Shown here piece by piece: positions 43,759 to 51,654 of a stretch of DNA of 53,100 nt (position 1 is its first letter; each line of letters begins with the position of its first letter). The notes under the pieces were generated by a model that saw only the letters and a list, made by a program, of their open reading frames with translations, was not told the origin of the DNA and did no database searches. The stretch comes from Pseudomonas capsici (GTDB lineage Bacteria; Pseudomonadota; Gammaproteobacteria; Pseudomonadales; Pseudomonadaceae). The position numbers and the translations under genes are program-made. Location: positions 1-53,100 of the forward strand of contig NZ_JAFGZD010000029.1 in assembly GCF_017165765.1 (NCBI RefSeq), in the 5' to 3' direction.

Positions 43759-44415
43759 ATGCGCCTGGCTTTATTCGACCTCGACAACACACTTCTGGGC
43801 GGTGACAGCGATCACGCTTGGGGCGATTACCTGTGCGAACGCGGCATCCTCGATGCAGCCACCTACAAGACGCGCAACGACGCATTCTATGAAGACTATC
43901 TGGCCGGCACGCTCAACCTGACCGACTACCTGAATTTCACCCTTGAGATTCTGGGCCGGACCGAAATGGCTCAGCTCGATGAATGGCACCGGGATTTCAT
44001 GCGTGACTGCATCGAACCCATCGTACTGCCCAAAGCGCTGGAACTGATCGCCAAACACCGTGACGCAGGCGACAAACTGGTGGTCATAACCGCCACCAAC
44101 CGTTTCGTTACCGCTCCGATCGTCGCCCGCCTGGGGATCGACACCCTGCTGGCCACCGAATGCGAGCTGGTCGACGGGCGCTATACCGGACGCACGACAG
44201 GTATACCCTGCTTCCGTGAAGGCAAGGTGACCCGGCTCAATCATTGGCTTGAAGAGCATGCATTCAGTCTGGAAGACAGCTATTTCTACAGTGACTCCAT
44301 GAACGACCTGCCGCTGCTGGAGCAGGTTGCCCATCCAGTGGCCGTGGACCCGGACCCGAAATTGCGTGCAGAAGCCGAAAAGCGCGGCTGGCAGGTGATT
44401 TCACTGCGCGGCTGA
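43759..44415 (+). CDS. HAD-superfamily phosphatase, subfamily IB
   Basis: 218-residue phosphatase. The HAD motifs are LALFDLDNTLLGGDS (nucleophile Asp7 and Asp9), VVITATNRF and YSDSMNDLPLLE. It has a helical cap like phosphoserine phosphatases. Proposed substrates for this group include phosphoserine and histidinol phosphate, but none can be assigned from sequence. The ATG at 43759 is chosen because the first motif begins right after it. An in-frame upstream start would add an unlikely tail. Confidence 0.9.
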   Translation: MRLALFDLDNTLLGGDSDHAWGDYLCERGILDAATYKTRNDAFYEDYLAGTLNLTDYLNFTLEILGRTEMAQLDEWHRDFMRDCIEPIVLPKALELIAKHRDAGDKLVVITATNRFVTAPIVARLGIDTLLATECELVDGRYTGRTTGIPCFREGKVTRLNHWLEEHAFSLEDSYFYSDSMNDLPLLEQVAHPVAVDPDPKLRAEAEKRGWQVISLRG

Positions 44416-44423
44416 TAGGGCCA

Positions 44424-44819
44424 TCAAGCCGGTTTGAAGACCATCAGACCGGCAATCGCCATGAAACATGCGGCACTGATGATTGCCAGAACCAGCGTGA
44501 ACCGCAGACGGCCCGCCTTGCCGACCAACCGGCTCACCAGCCAGACCCAGCTGAAAAGCCCCAGGACATAAAGCACGCTACTGGCCAGCACCCAGGTCTG
44601 GCCCAGTGACAGGCCGAGCAGATGAACCAGCCACCAACCGCTGAAAGGCAGAACTGCCAGACAGACAGCCATCAGTAGCCAGGCGAACAGAGCCGGGCGT
44701 TGCAGCAGTCTGTCATGAGCCCGCGTCTTGATGACCCGCAAAGCCAGCCCCAGAGCGCTTAGCAGCCATAGCGTGATTGCAGCTATATGCAGGGTTTTCA
44801 GCGCAGTGATGTATTCCAC
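44424..44819 (-). CDS. Small four-span membrane protein (DUF2269/SirB2-like)
   Basis: 131-residue protein with four hydrophobic helices (about residues 8-28, 44-66, 74-96, 106-128). LKTLHIAAITLWLLSALGL with a His in helix 1 resembles the DUF2269/SirB2 class of small membrane proteins, some of which are thought to bind heme. The function is unknown. It lies downstream of ilvA on the minus strand and converges on the HAD gene with 8 bases between stops. Confidence 0.75.
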   Translation of the reverse strand: MEYITALKTLHIAAITLWLLSALGLALRVIKTRAHDRLLQRPALFAWLLMAVCLAVLPFSGWWLVHLLGLSLGQTWVLASSVLYVLGLFSWVWLVSRLVGKAGRLRFTLVLAIISAACFMAIAGLMVFKPA

Positions 44820-44873
44820 TTTATAGCCTTCCTCGCAAGCAAAGCTTCATAGAGCGTAGCTCCTGCGGGGTGG

Positions 44874-46388
44874 TTAGCCCAGAAACAGCCTGTACGCCGG
44901 ATTCTGGCTCTCGTCCCAGTACGGATAGCCAATCTCGTCCAGCGCCGCGCCCACTAGATGCCGCTCCTCTTCCGGCACCACCAGCCCGGCCACCACGCGG
45001 CCATCGGCGGCACCGTGGTTGCGGTAGTGGAACATCGAGATGGTCCAGCGTCCGCCCAGCTTGTTCAGGAAGTTGAACAGCGCCCCCGGCCGCTCCGGGA
45101 ACTCGAAGCGCAGCACCACTTCATCGCTGACCCGCTCGGCATGGCCACCGACCATGTGCCGGATATGCAGCTTGGCCAGTTCGTTGTCGGTCAGGTCCAG
45201 CACCGGGAAACCCTGGTCCGTCAGGCTGGCGATCAGGGCGCTGCGCGGATCGTTGTCCGGGTGGGTCTGCACGCCGACGAAGATATGCGCCTCGCGGTCA
45301 GTGTGATAGCGGTAGTTGAATTCGGTGATCTGCCGCTTGCCGATGGCCTGGCAGAACGCCTTGAAGCTGCCCGGCTGCTCGGGAATGGTCACGGCAATGA
45401 TGGCTTCGCGACCTTCGCCCAGCTCGGCACGCTCGGCCACATGGCGCAGGCGGTCGAAGTTGACGTTGGCACCGGAATCGATGGCCACCAGGGTCTGACC
45501 GCTGATACCGCGTTGCTCCACATACTTCTTGATTCCGGCCACGCCCAGCGCGCCGGCAGGCTCGGTGATGGAGCGGGTGTCGTCGTAGATGTCCTTGATG
45601 GCCGCGCAGATCTCGTCGGTGCTGACGGTGATGACTTCATCGACGTACTGGCGGCAGACCTCGAAGGTGTGATGGCCGATCTGCGCCACGGCCACGCCAT
45701 CGGCAAACAGCCCGACCTGATTCAGCACCACTCGCTCACCCGCGGCCATGGCGACTTGCAGGCAGTTGGAGTCGTCCGGCTCGACACCGATGACCTTGAT
45801 GTCCGGGCGCAGGTATTTGACATAGGCCGCGATGCCCGCAATCAGCCCGCCACCGCCCACCGGGACGAAAATGGCATCCAGTTGCCCCGGTTGCTGGCGC
45901 AGGATTTCCATGGCCACTGTGCCTTGTCCAGCGATGGTGTCAGGGTCATCGTAAGGGTGGATGTAGACGAAGCCCTGCTCGTCCACCAGTTTGAGGGAGT
46001 AGGCCAGGGCTTCCGGGAAGGAATCGCCATGCAGCACCACCTGAGCGCCCCGGGAGCGCACGCCTTCGACCTTGATCTCGGGGGTGGTCTTGGGCATGAC
46101 GATGGTGGCCTTGATGCCCATTTTTCTGGCCGCCAGCGCCAGGCCCTGGGCATGGTTGCCCGCCGAAGCCGTCACCACGCCGCGAGCCAGTTCTTCAGGG
46201 CTCAGTTGCGCCAGCTTGTTGTAGGCACCGCGGATCTTGAAGGAGAACACCGGTTGCAGGTCTTCGCGCTTGAGCAGTATCTGGTTGGACAGCCGCTCGG
46301 AAAGCTGACGGGCACCCTGCAACGGGGTTTCGACAGCGACGTCATAGACGCGGGAAGTGAGGATTTTCTTGACGTACTGTTCGAGCAT
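44874..46388 (-). CDS. ilvA: Threonine dehydratase, biosynthetic
   Basis: 504-residue PLP enzyme that turns threonine into 2-oxobutanoate, the first step to isoleucine. The PLP lysine lies in SFKIRGAYNKL near residue 58, with SAGNHAQGLA and the glycine loop VPVGGGGLIAG following. The C-terminal half (about 330-504) has two ACT-like regulatory domains (AFCQAIGKRQITEFNYRY and FPERPGALFNFL) that bind isoleucine or valine. The ATG at 46388 gives the standard MLEQYVKKIL start, though no good ribosome binding site is seen. It is divergent from rpiA. Confidence 0.96.
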   Translation of the reverse strand: MLEQYVKKILTSRVYDVAVETPLQGARQLSERLSNQILLKREDLQPVFSFKIRGAYNKLAQLSPEELARGVVTASAGNHAQGLALAARKMGIKATIVMPKTTPEIKVEGVRSRGAQVVLHGDSFPEALAYSLKLVDEQGFVYIHPYDDPDTIAGQGTVAMEILRQQPGQLDAIFVPVGGGGLIAGIAAYVKYLRPDIKVIGVEPDDSNCLQVAMAAGERVVLNQVGLFADGVAVAQIGHHTFEVCRQYVDEVITVSTDEICAAIKDIYDDTRSITEPAGALGVAGIKKYVEQRGISGQTLVAIDSGANVNFDRLRHVAERAELGEGREAIIAVTIPEQPGSFKAFCQAIGKRQITEFNYRYHTDREAHIFVGVQTHPDNDPRSALIASLTDQGFPVLDLTDNELAKLHIRHMVGGHAERVSDEVVLRFEFPERPGALFNFLNKLGGRWTISMFHYRNHGAADGRVVAGLVVPEEERHLVGAALDEIGYPYWDESQNPAYRLFLG

Positions 46389-46488
46389 CGGGGCGTTATC
46401 ACTGACGAAGGGAGCAAGGCCGAGAAGTCTACTCTGCACTCCGATGAACGACCATACGAATGACGGGGCTTTGCGGCGCAGTCATCGC

Positions 46489-46494
46489 TATAAT
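46489..46494 (+). promoter_or_regulatory. Likely rpiA -10 element
   Basis: TATAAT, a perfect -10 box, lies 38 bases upstream of the rpiA ATG. No good -35 is at the right distance, so an activator or an extended -10 may help. Confidence 0.55.
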
Positions 46495-46532
46495 GCGGCC
46501 CCTTTTTGCACCTTTGGCACCGTGGAGCCAGC

Positions 46533-47204
46533 ATGACCCAGGATCAACTCAAACAGGCCGTGGCTCAAGCCGCTGTCGATTTCATTCTTCCCAAGATCGA
46601 CGACAAGAGCATCATCGGTGTCGGCACCGGCTCCACGGCCAACTGCTTCATCGATGCGCTGGCCAGACACAAGACGGCCTTCGACGGTGCGGTTGCCAGC
46701 TCCGAAGCCACCGCAGCCCGCCTCAAGAGCCATGGCATTCCGGTCTATGAACTCAATACGGTCAGCGATCTGGAGTTCTACATCGATGGCGCCGACGAAA
46801 GCGACGAGCACCTGAACCTGATCAAGGGCGGCGGCGCGGCACTGACTCGCGAGAAGATCGTGGCCGCCGTGGCCAAGACCTTCATCTGCATCGCCGACGG
46901 CAGCAAGCTGGTGCCGGTACTGGGCGCATTCCCGCTGCCGGTCGAAGTGATCCCGATGGCGCGCAGCCATGTTGCCCGCCAACTGGTCAAGCTGGGCGGC
47001 GATCCGGTTTATCGTGAAGGTGTATTGACCGACAACGGCAATATCATTCTCGACGTGCACAACATGAGCATCACCAACCCGGTGGAGCTGGAAACCGCTA
47101 TCAACGCCATCGTGGGCGTGGTCACCAACGGTCTGTTCGCAGAGCGTGGTGCAGACCTGCTGTTGCTGGGTACTGCCGAAGGCGTGAAAACCCTGACTCG
47201 CTAA
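46533..47204 (+). CDS. rpiA: Ribose-5-phosphate isomerase A
   Basis: 223-residue isomerase interconverting ribose-5-phosphate and ribulose-5-phosphate in the pentose phosphate pathway. Substrate-site motifs are GVGTGSTANCFIDAL near residue 28, SSEATAARL, DGADESDEHLNLIKGGGAAL near residue 84 and CIADGSKLV. The ATG at 46533 has GGAG 7 bases upstream. Confidence 0.97.
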   Translation: MTQDQLKQAVAQAAVDFILPKIDDKSIIGVGTGSTANCFIDALARHKTAFDGAVASSEATAARLKSHGIPVYELNTVSDLEFYIDGADESDEHLNLIKGGGAALTREKIVAAVAKTFICIADGSKLVPVLGAFPLPVEVIPMARSHVARQLVKLGGDPVYREGVLTDNGNIILDVHNMSITNPVELETAINAIVGVVTNGLFAERGADLLLLGTAEGVKTLTR

Positions 47205-47209
47205 GCAGC

Positions 47210-47253
47210 GGTCAGCGTGGCCAGAGCTCCCGTCGCGGAACTCTGGCCTGACC
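47210..47253. terminator. Strong hairpin between rpiA and a convergent gene
   Basis: GGCCAGAG and CTCTGGCC pair perfectly around a 14-base loop. Outer GGTCA and TGACC also pair, with a 4-base bulge on one side. The position between convergent stops suggests a bidirectional terminator. Confidence 0.65.
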
Positions 47254-47257
47254 AGCC

Positions 47258-48151
47258 TTATGGCTTGCGAAACCTGTAGAACAGATTCGGTTCGCTCACC
47301 ACGTAGAGCGTCCCTTCATCATCCAGGGTAAAACCCTCGGCCTGCGGCACGTCCTTGCTCAAACCCAACTTGCCCTTTTTCAAGGAGGCACTGGCGATCG
47401 GGCGGCCTTCGTCATTGAGCTCCAGAATCTTTTTCGACTCATCGGACATCAGCAGCAAGTGGCCCGTCGGTGCATCGAAGTACAGGCTCGACATGTCGCG
47501 CACGAACAGACCTGCATCGCGCTTCCTGTCGAAGATCACACCCAGACTGTTATCGCTCTGGGGGAAACCGCGTATTTCGACGATCTGCACCGGCTCGCTT
47601 TCCTTGGCGATGAACAGCCGCTTGCCCTTGATATCGTAGGCCAGGCCTTCGAACCCCTTGTTGCGGCCCACATCGATACTCAATGTCAGTTGTACTGCAT
47701 CGGCGGCATCCAGGGCGCGGGTGTTGTCGTCGACATGGACCCTGAGCAAACGCTGCTGACGCTCGTCGCTGATCACATAAACGCCAGGGCTGATGTACTC
47801 GATGGCTTCCGAATCGCCGAAACCGGTCAAGGGAATACGTCGCAGGATGCGGCCATCGAGGCTCAGCTCGACCATTTCGTTCTTCTGGTTGGTCACCGTA
47901 AACAGGCTTTTGCGATCCGGGTCGTAACTCAGGGCCGAGACATCATCCTCGAGGCCTTCGATTACCTGTCCTTCGATATCGACCTTGTAGCGATCAAGCC
48001 CGACGGTCTGCTGCGAGTCCGATTGCCAGAGCATCTGCCAGGCAAACGAAGCGCGCTTTACAAAGCGATACTCCCGATCCGCAAAAAACAACAAGGCAGC
48101 CAGAGCGATCATCAACGAAAACAACAGGGCAGAACGGACAGGGCGACGCAT
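47258..48151 (-). CDS. SdiA-regulated-like protein, membrane-anchored (copy 1)
   Basis: 297-residue protein of the SdiA-regulated (YjiK-like) family, a beta-propeller. The N-terminal helix ALLFSLMIALAALLFFAD is a signal anchor, and the propeller would face the periplasm. Repeated blade motifs occur (ALSYDPDRKSLFTVTNQ, NKGFEGLAYDIKGKRLF, AEGFTLDDEGTLYVVSEPN). The last blade ends SEPNLFYRFRKP. The function is unknown. ATG 48151 is chosen over an adjacent TTG. A related gene lies 85 bases upstream. Confidence 0.85.
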   Translation of the reverse strand: MRRPVRSALLFSLMIALAALLFFADREYRFVKRASFAWQMLWQSDSQQTVGLDRYKVDIEGQVIEGLEDDVSALSYDPDRKSLFTVTNQKNEMVELSLDGRILRRIPLTGFGDSEAIEYISPGVYVISDERQQRLLRVHVDDNTRALDAADAVQLTLSIDVGRNKGFEGLAYDIKGKRLFIAKESEPVQIVEIRGFPQSDNSLGVIFDRKRDAGLFVRDMSSLYFDAPTGHLLLMSDESKKILELNDEGRPIASASLKKGKLGLSKDVPQAEGFTLDDEGTLYVVSEPNLFYRFRKP

Positions 48152-48236
48152 CAAGGCAACTCAAATAGTGGTCGGGGCCGCATAGATATCACGGGAATCT
48201 GAATTCTTGCTTAATAGCGCAATGACATTGCCGGGC

Positions 48237-49157
48237 TCAATGTTTACGAAATACGTAGAACAGATTCGGCTCACTGACCATGTACAAGGTTCCCTCCTCA
48301 TCCAGCGCAACGCCCTCGGCGCGAGGAATGGTGTCCTTCAGGCCGTTCATGCCGCCCAGCAAGGTCATGAAACTGACTTGCTGGTTATTTTCGTCCAGTT
48401 CCAGCAGCAGGTGCGAATCGGCGGAAAGCATCAGGGTATGTCCGGTGCGCGGGTCGACACTCAACGAAGAGAGGTTGCGCGCATCCAGCGAAACGTCGGG
48501 CACTCGCTGTTTATCGCCTTTCAATACCTCACTGCCATCACTCTTCCAGGTGAACAGGGCCGGCGGACGTTCTTCGCCCAGCAGCAACTGCTGGCGAGTC
48601 GGGTCCCAGGCAATGCCCTCGAAGCCCTTGTTCTGATTTTTGGATGGACCAAGATCGTAGGTCGGGTAATCGGCATAGTTCAGCGTCGTGGTGTCGGCCG
48701 TGACCTTGACGATACTCAGCATATGCTTGCGCTCATCGGTAATCGCAATCAGACCGTTCTCCAGGACCGCCACCCCTTCGGGATTGCTCCAGCCCAGCAG
48801 GGGAATCTTGCGCAGCACATCGCCCTTGAGGGTTAACTCGACCAGAAACGGGTTCTTGCCCATGACCGAGAACAGCGTCTTGGTGACCGGGTTGTAGGAC
48901 AGATCGGACGCTTCATCCTTCTCCATACCGGGCAGCAGCTTGGCGTCGATGTCCACGTGATAGTCCGGCAGCCAGATACTGGCCTTGCGGGAAGCCTTGC
49001 TCTCGAATCGCTCCTGAACCCAGAGCCGTGCCCGATCATCCCAATGCATCGCAAACGCCAAGCCATACCCCATGACCAGAACCAGCAGCAACCAGGCATA
49101 CCAGCGCATGCCCAGCAGACGGAAACGGGGATTTTGAGACGCGGGGAGTCTGGCCAT
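48237..49157 (-). CDS. SdiA-regulated-like protein, membrane-anchored (copy 2)
   Basis: 306-residue paralogue of the downstream gene. It has an N-terminal anchor (YAWLLLVLVMGYGLAFAM, about residues 20-37), then the same blade order: LSYNPVTKTLFSVMGKNP, NPEGVAVLENGLIAITDE, NKGFEGIAWDPTRQQLL, and the ending SEPNLFYVFRKH. Sharing of ends and spacing points to an old tandem duplication. Family members are named for a relative regulated by the quorum regulator SdiA. No such control is shown here. Confidence 0.85.
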   Translation of the reverse strand: MARLPASQNPRFRLLGMRWYAWLLLVLVMGYGLAFAMHWDDRARLWVQERFESKASRKASIWLPDYHVDIDAKLLPGMEKDEASDLSYNPVTKTLFSVMGKNPFLVELTLKGDVLRKIPLLGWSNPEGVAVLENGLIAITDERKHMLSIVKVTADTTTLNYADYPTYDLGPSKNQNKGFEGIAWDPTRQQLLLGEERPPALFTWKSDGSEVLKGDKQRVPDVSLDARNLSSLSVDPRTGHTLMLSADSHLLLELDENNQQVSFMTLLGGMNGLKDTIPRAEGVALDEEGTLYMVSEPNLFYVFRKH

Positions 49158-49323
49158 TCAAGAGTTCCTGAGCAGATATGACGTAGAGCCTTCAGGTGAG
49201 AGGCAGCCGGATTATCCAGATCAAGTGTGAAAAAAACGCTAATTGAACGGATATGTATTGCCAGGTGGTTCGGTGATTGTGGAAGGCAGTTTGCTGGCGA
49301 CAGTGCCACCGCAGACAGAGCCC

Positions 49324-49355
49324 AAAAAAAACGCCCGAGAGGTCATCTCAGGCGT
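49324..49355 (-). terminator. Rho-independent terminator of the FAH gene
   Basis: On the minus strand ACGCCTGAGA and TCTCGGGCGT pair with one mismatch around a 5-base loop and run into eight T residues. It lies 24 bases beyond the stop of the FAH-family gene. Confidence 0.8.
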
Positions 49356-49378
49356 TTTTCATAGCAACAACCGGATAT

Positions 49379-50044
49379 TTAACGCACAACGCTTTCGAAG
49401 CGGGTCTGGCCGGTCAGTTCCAGCACGATCTCGTCACCGGCCTCGAACGGGCCAACGCCTGCCGGGGTGCCCGTCATGATGATGTCACCGGCCTGCAGGG
49501 AGAAGTTGGCAGCCATGTGCTGGATCATCGGCACGATGGGGTTGAGCATCAGGCTGCTGTTGCCGTCCTGCACGACCTTGCCGTTGATGGTCAGGCGAAT
49601 GCCGATGTCGGTCAGGTCCGGATAGGTTTCTGCCGGCACGAAAGGTGCGACAACCGCAGCGCCGTCGAAGCACTTGGCCAGTTCCCATGGCAGGCCTTTC
49701 TCGCGCAGACGCGACTGCACGTCACGCAAGGTCAGGTCCAGGCCCGGAGCGAAGCCGCTGATGGCATCGAGCACTTCTTCACGGGACGGGTTCTTGCTCA
49801 GCGGCTTGCCGATCAGCACGACGATTTCGGCTTCGTAATGCACGGAGCCACGGTCAGCCGGAATGCTGAAACCGCCTTCCAGAGCCACCACGGAACTGCC
49901 GGGTTTCATGAACAGCAGAGGCTCGGTCGGGACCGGATTGCCCAGTTCCTTGGCGTGTTCGGCATAGTTGCGACCGATACAGACCACCTTGCCCAGCGGG
50001 AAGTGGATGTTCGTTCCATCGACATATTTGTGCTGGTAGCTCAT
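49379..50044 (-). CDS. Fumarylacetoacetate hydrolase family protein
   Basis: 221-residue FAH-family enzyme of the short FAHD1/YcgM type, which hydrolyses acylpyruvates or decarboxylates oxaloacetate. CIGRNYAEHAKELGN, the metal ligands in VHYEAEIVVLIGK and GLDLTLRDVQ, and the final MTGTPAGVGP are conserved. CCAGGAG lies 5 bases before the ATG. It lies 54 bases downstream of the D-2-hydroxyglutarate dehydrogenase gene, and the two probably form one transcript ended by the terminator at 49324. The substrate is not certain. Confidence 0.9.
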   Translation of the reverse strand: MSYQHKYVDGTNIHFPLGKVVCIGRNYAEHAKELGNPVPTEPLLFMKPGSSVVALEGGFSIPADRGSVHYEAEIVVLIGKPLSKNPSREEVLDAISGFAPGLDLTLRDVQSRLREKGLPWELAKCFDGAAVVAPFVPAETYPDLTDIGIRLTINGKVVQDGNSSLMLNPIVPMIQHMAANFSLQAGDIIMTGTPAGVGPFEAGDEIVLELTGQTRFESVVR

Positions 50045-50098
50045 GACGTCTCCTGGGTCTGATAATTCTGGCTTGGTTGAATAAGGTGTGTCGGCTGA

Positions 50099-51493
50099 TC
50101 AAACAGCAAATATCTTGCCCGGGTTCATGATGCCGTTAGGGTCGAAGACCGCTTTCAACGCTTTCATGTATTCGATTTCGACAGGTGAGCGACTGTACGT
50201 CAGATAGTCGCGTTTGGTCATCCCCACCCCATGCTCGGCGGAAATCGAACCGTTGTATTTCTCCACCGTCTCGAACACCCACTTGTTGACCTTGGCGCAG
50301 GTCCGGAAGAACTCATCCTTGTCCATATTCTCGGGCTTGAGGATGTTCAAGTGCAGGTTGCCATCGCCGATATGGCCGTACCAGAGCACTTCGAAGTCTG
50401 GGTAGTGCTCGGCAACGATGGCATCGATCTCGCCCAGAAAGGCCGGAACCTTTGAAACCGTGACCGAAATATCGTTCTTGTAGGGCGTGAAGTGGGAGAT
50501 GGTTTCGGAAATGTACTCACGCAGCTTCCACAGGTTCTGCAATTGCTGTTCGCTCTGGCTCATCACGCCATCGAGCACCCAGCCCTGCTCGACACAATGT
50601 TCGAAGAGCGCCAGGGCATCGTTGGCCACGTCTTCCGTGGTCGCCTCGAATTCCAGCAGCACATAAAACGGGCAAGGCGTGTCGAATGGCGAAGGCACGT
50701 CGCCACGGGCCATGACCCGGGCAAACGACTTGTCGGAGAAGAACTCGAAGGCCGTCAGGTCCAGCTTGCCGTGAAAGGCATGCAGCACCGGCATGATCGA
50801 ATTGAAGTCAGTGGTTCCCAACACCATGGCGGTGAGGTTGCGGGGCGCACGATCCAGACGCATGGTGGCCTCGACCACAAAGCCCAGCGTGCCCTCGGCA
50901 CCGATGAACAACTGACGCATGTCGTAACCGGTGGCGTTCTTGATCAGGTCCTTGTTCAGTTCCAGCAGCTCGCCCTTGCCGGTAACGACCTTGAGCCCAG
51001 CAACCCAGTTACGGGTCATTCCGTAGCGAATGACCTTGATTCCGCCAGCATTGGTGCCGATATTGCCGCCAATCTGGCTGGAACCCGAGGAAGCGAAATC
51101 AACCGGGTAATACAGCCCGTTATCTTGCGCTGCGGTCTGCAACTGGCGGGTTATCACACCGGGCTGACAGACGGCCGTGCGCTCGGTTAGGTTGAGTTCC
51201 AGAATCCGGTTCATGTAATCGAACGAAACCACCACTTCGCCATTGGCAGCCACGGCAGCGGCGGAAAGCCCCGTCCGTCCGCCCGAAGGCACCAGCGCCA
51301 CCAGACGCTCGTTGGCCCAGCGCACGATGGCCTGAACCTGCTCGATGCTCTTGGGAAACACGATAGCGGTGGGAGCGGGGGTGAATTGCTTGGTCCAGTC
51401 CTTGCCGTAAGCCTCGAGAGAACCGGCATCGGTCAGTACCTTGCCTGGTTCGACCAGGGTCTTGAGCTCATCAATCAAAGCGGGATTGGTCAT
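50099..51493 (-). CDS. FAD-linked D-2-hydroxyglutarate dehydrogenase
   Basis: 464-residue flavoprotein of the D-lactate / D-2-hydroxyglutarate dehydrogenase family. The FAD PCMH domain reads VALVPSGGRTGLSAAAV near residue 80 and GGNIGTNAGGIKVIRYG near residue 140. The C-terminal metal site is in YGHIGDGNLHLNIL near 373 and SAEHGVGMTKRDYL near 420. Divergence from serA favours D-2-hydroxyglutarate: in P. stutzeri this enzyme oxidises the D-2-hydroxyglutarate made by SerA and so pulls serine synthesis forward. ATG 51493 gives the family start. Confidence 0.88.
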   Translation of the reverse strand: MTNPALIDELKTLVEPGKVLTDAGSLEAYGKDWTKQFTPAPTAIVFPKSIEQVQAIVRWANERLVALVPSGGRTGLSAAAVAANGEVVVSFDYMNRILELNLTERTAVCQPGVITRQLQTAAQDNGLYYPVDFASSGSSQIGGNIGTNAGGIKVIRYGMTRNWVAGLKVVTGKGELLELNKDLIKNATGYDMRQLFIGAEGTLGFVVEATMRLDRAPRNLTAMVLGTTDFNSIMPVLHAFHGKLDLTAFEFFSDKSFARVMARGDVPSPFDTPCPFYVLLEFEATTEDVANDALALFEHCVEQGWVLDGVMSQSEQQLQNLWKLREYISETISHFTPYKNDISVTVSKVPAFLGEIDAIVAEHYPDFEVLWYGHIGDGNLHLNILKPENMDKDEFFRTCAKVNKWVFETVEKYNGSISAEHGVGMTKRDYLTYSRSPVEIEYMKALKAVFDPNGIMNPGKIFAV

Positions 51494-51556
51494 GGACGCA
51501 ACTCTCGAACAATTCATGGGCATCCTGAGAACGGTTCACGTTCGGGAATGGGGTTT

Positions 51557-51590
51557 CGCGGGGTGCATATGCTAGCATACGCCCCCCGCG
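51557..51590. promoter_or_regulatory. 34-bp dyad between serA and its partner dehydrogenase
   Basis: CGCGGGGTGCATATGC and GCATACGCCCCCCGCG are inverted at 14 of 16 positions around a central TA, giving GCTAGC at the axis. It lies 64 bases upstream of both start codons. TATGCT, a good -10-like word, occurs on both strands at the centre. It could be a shared operator, two back-to-back promoters or a cruciform. Confidence 0.55.
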
Positions 51591-51654
51591 AATCGTGCCC
51601 ATGGCCGATCCGGCCCCCTCCTGCCATTTTTCTCCGGGACACAGGTTTACGCAG

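Noticed and set aside
51595..51654. An N-terminal extension of SerA starting at 51595
   Set aside because: The extra 20 residues are not family-like and the region lies next to the dyad. The ATG at 51655 gives the standard start and length.
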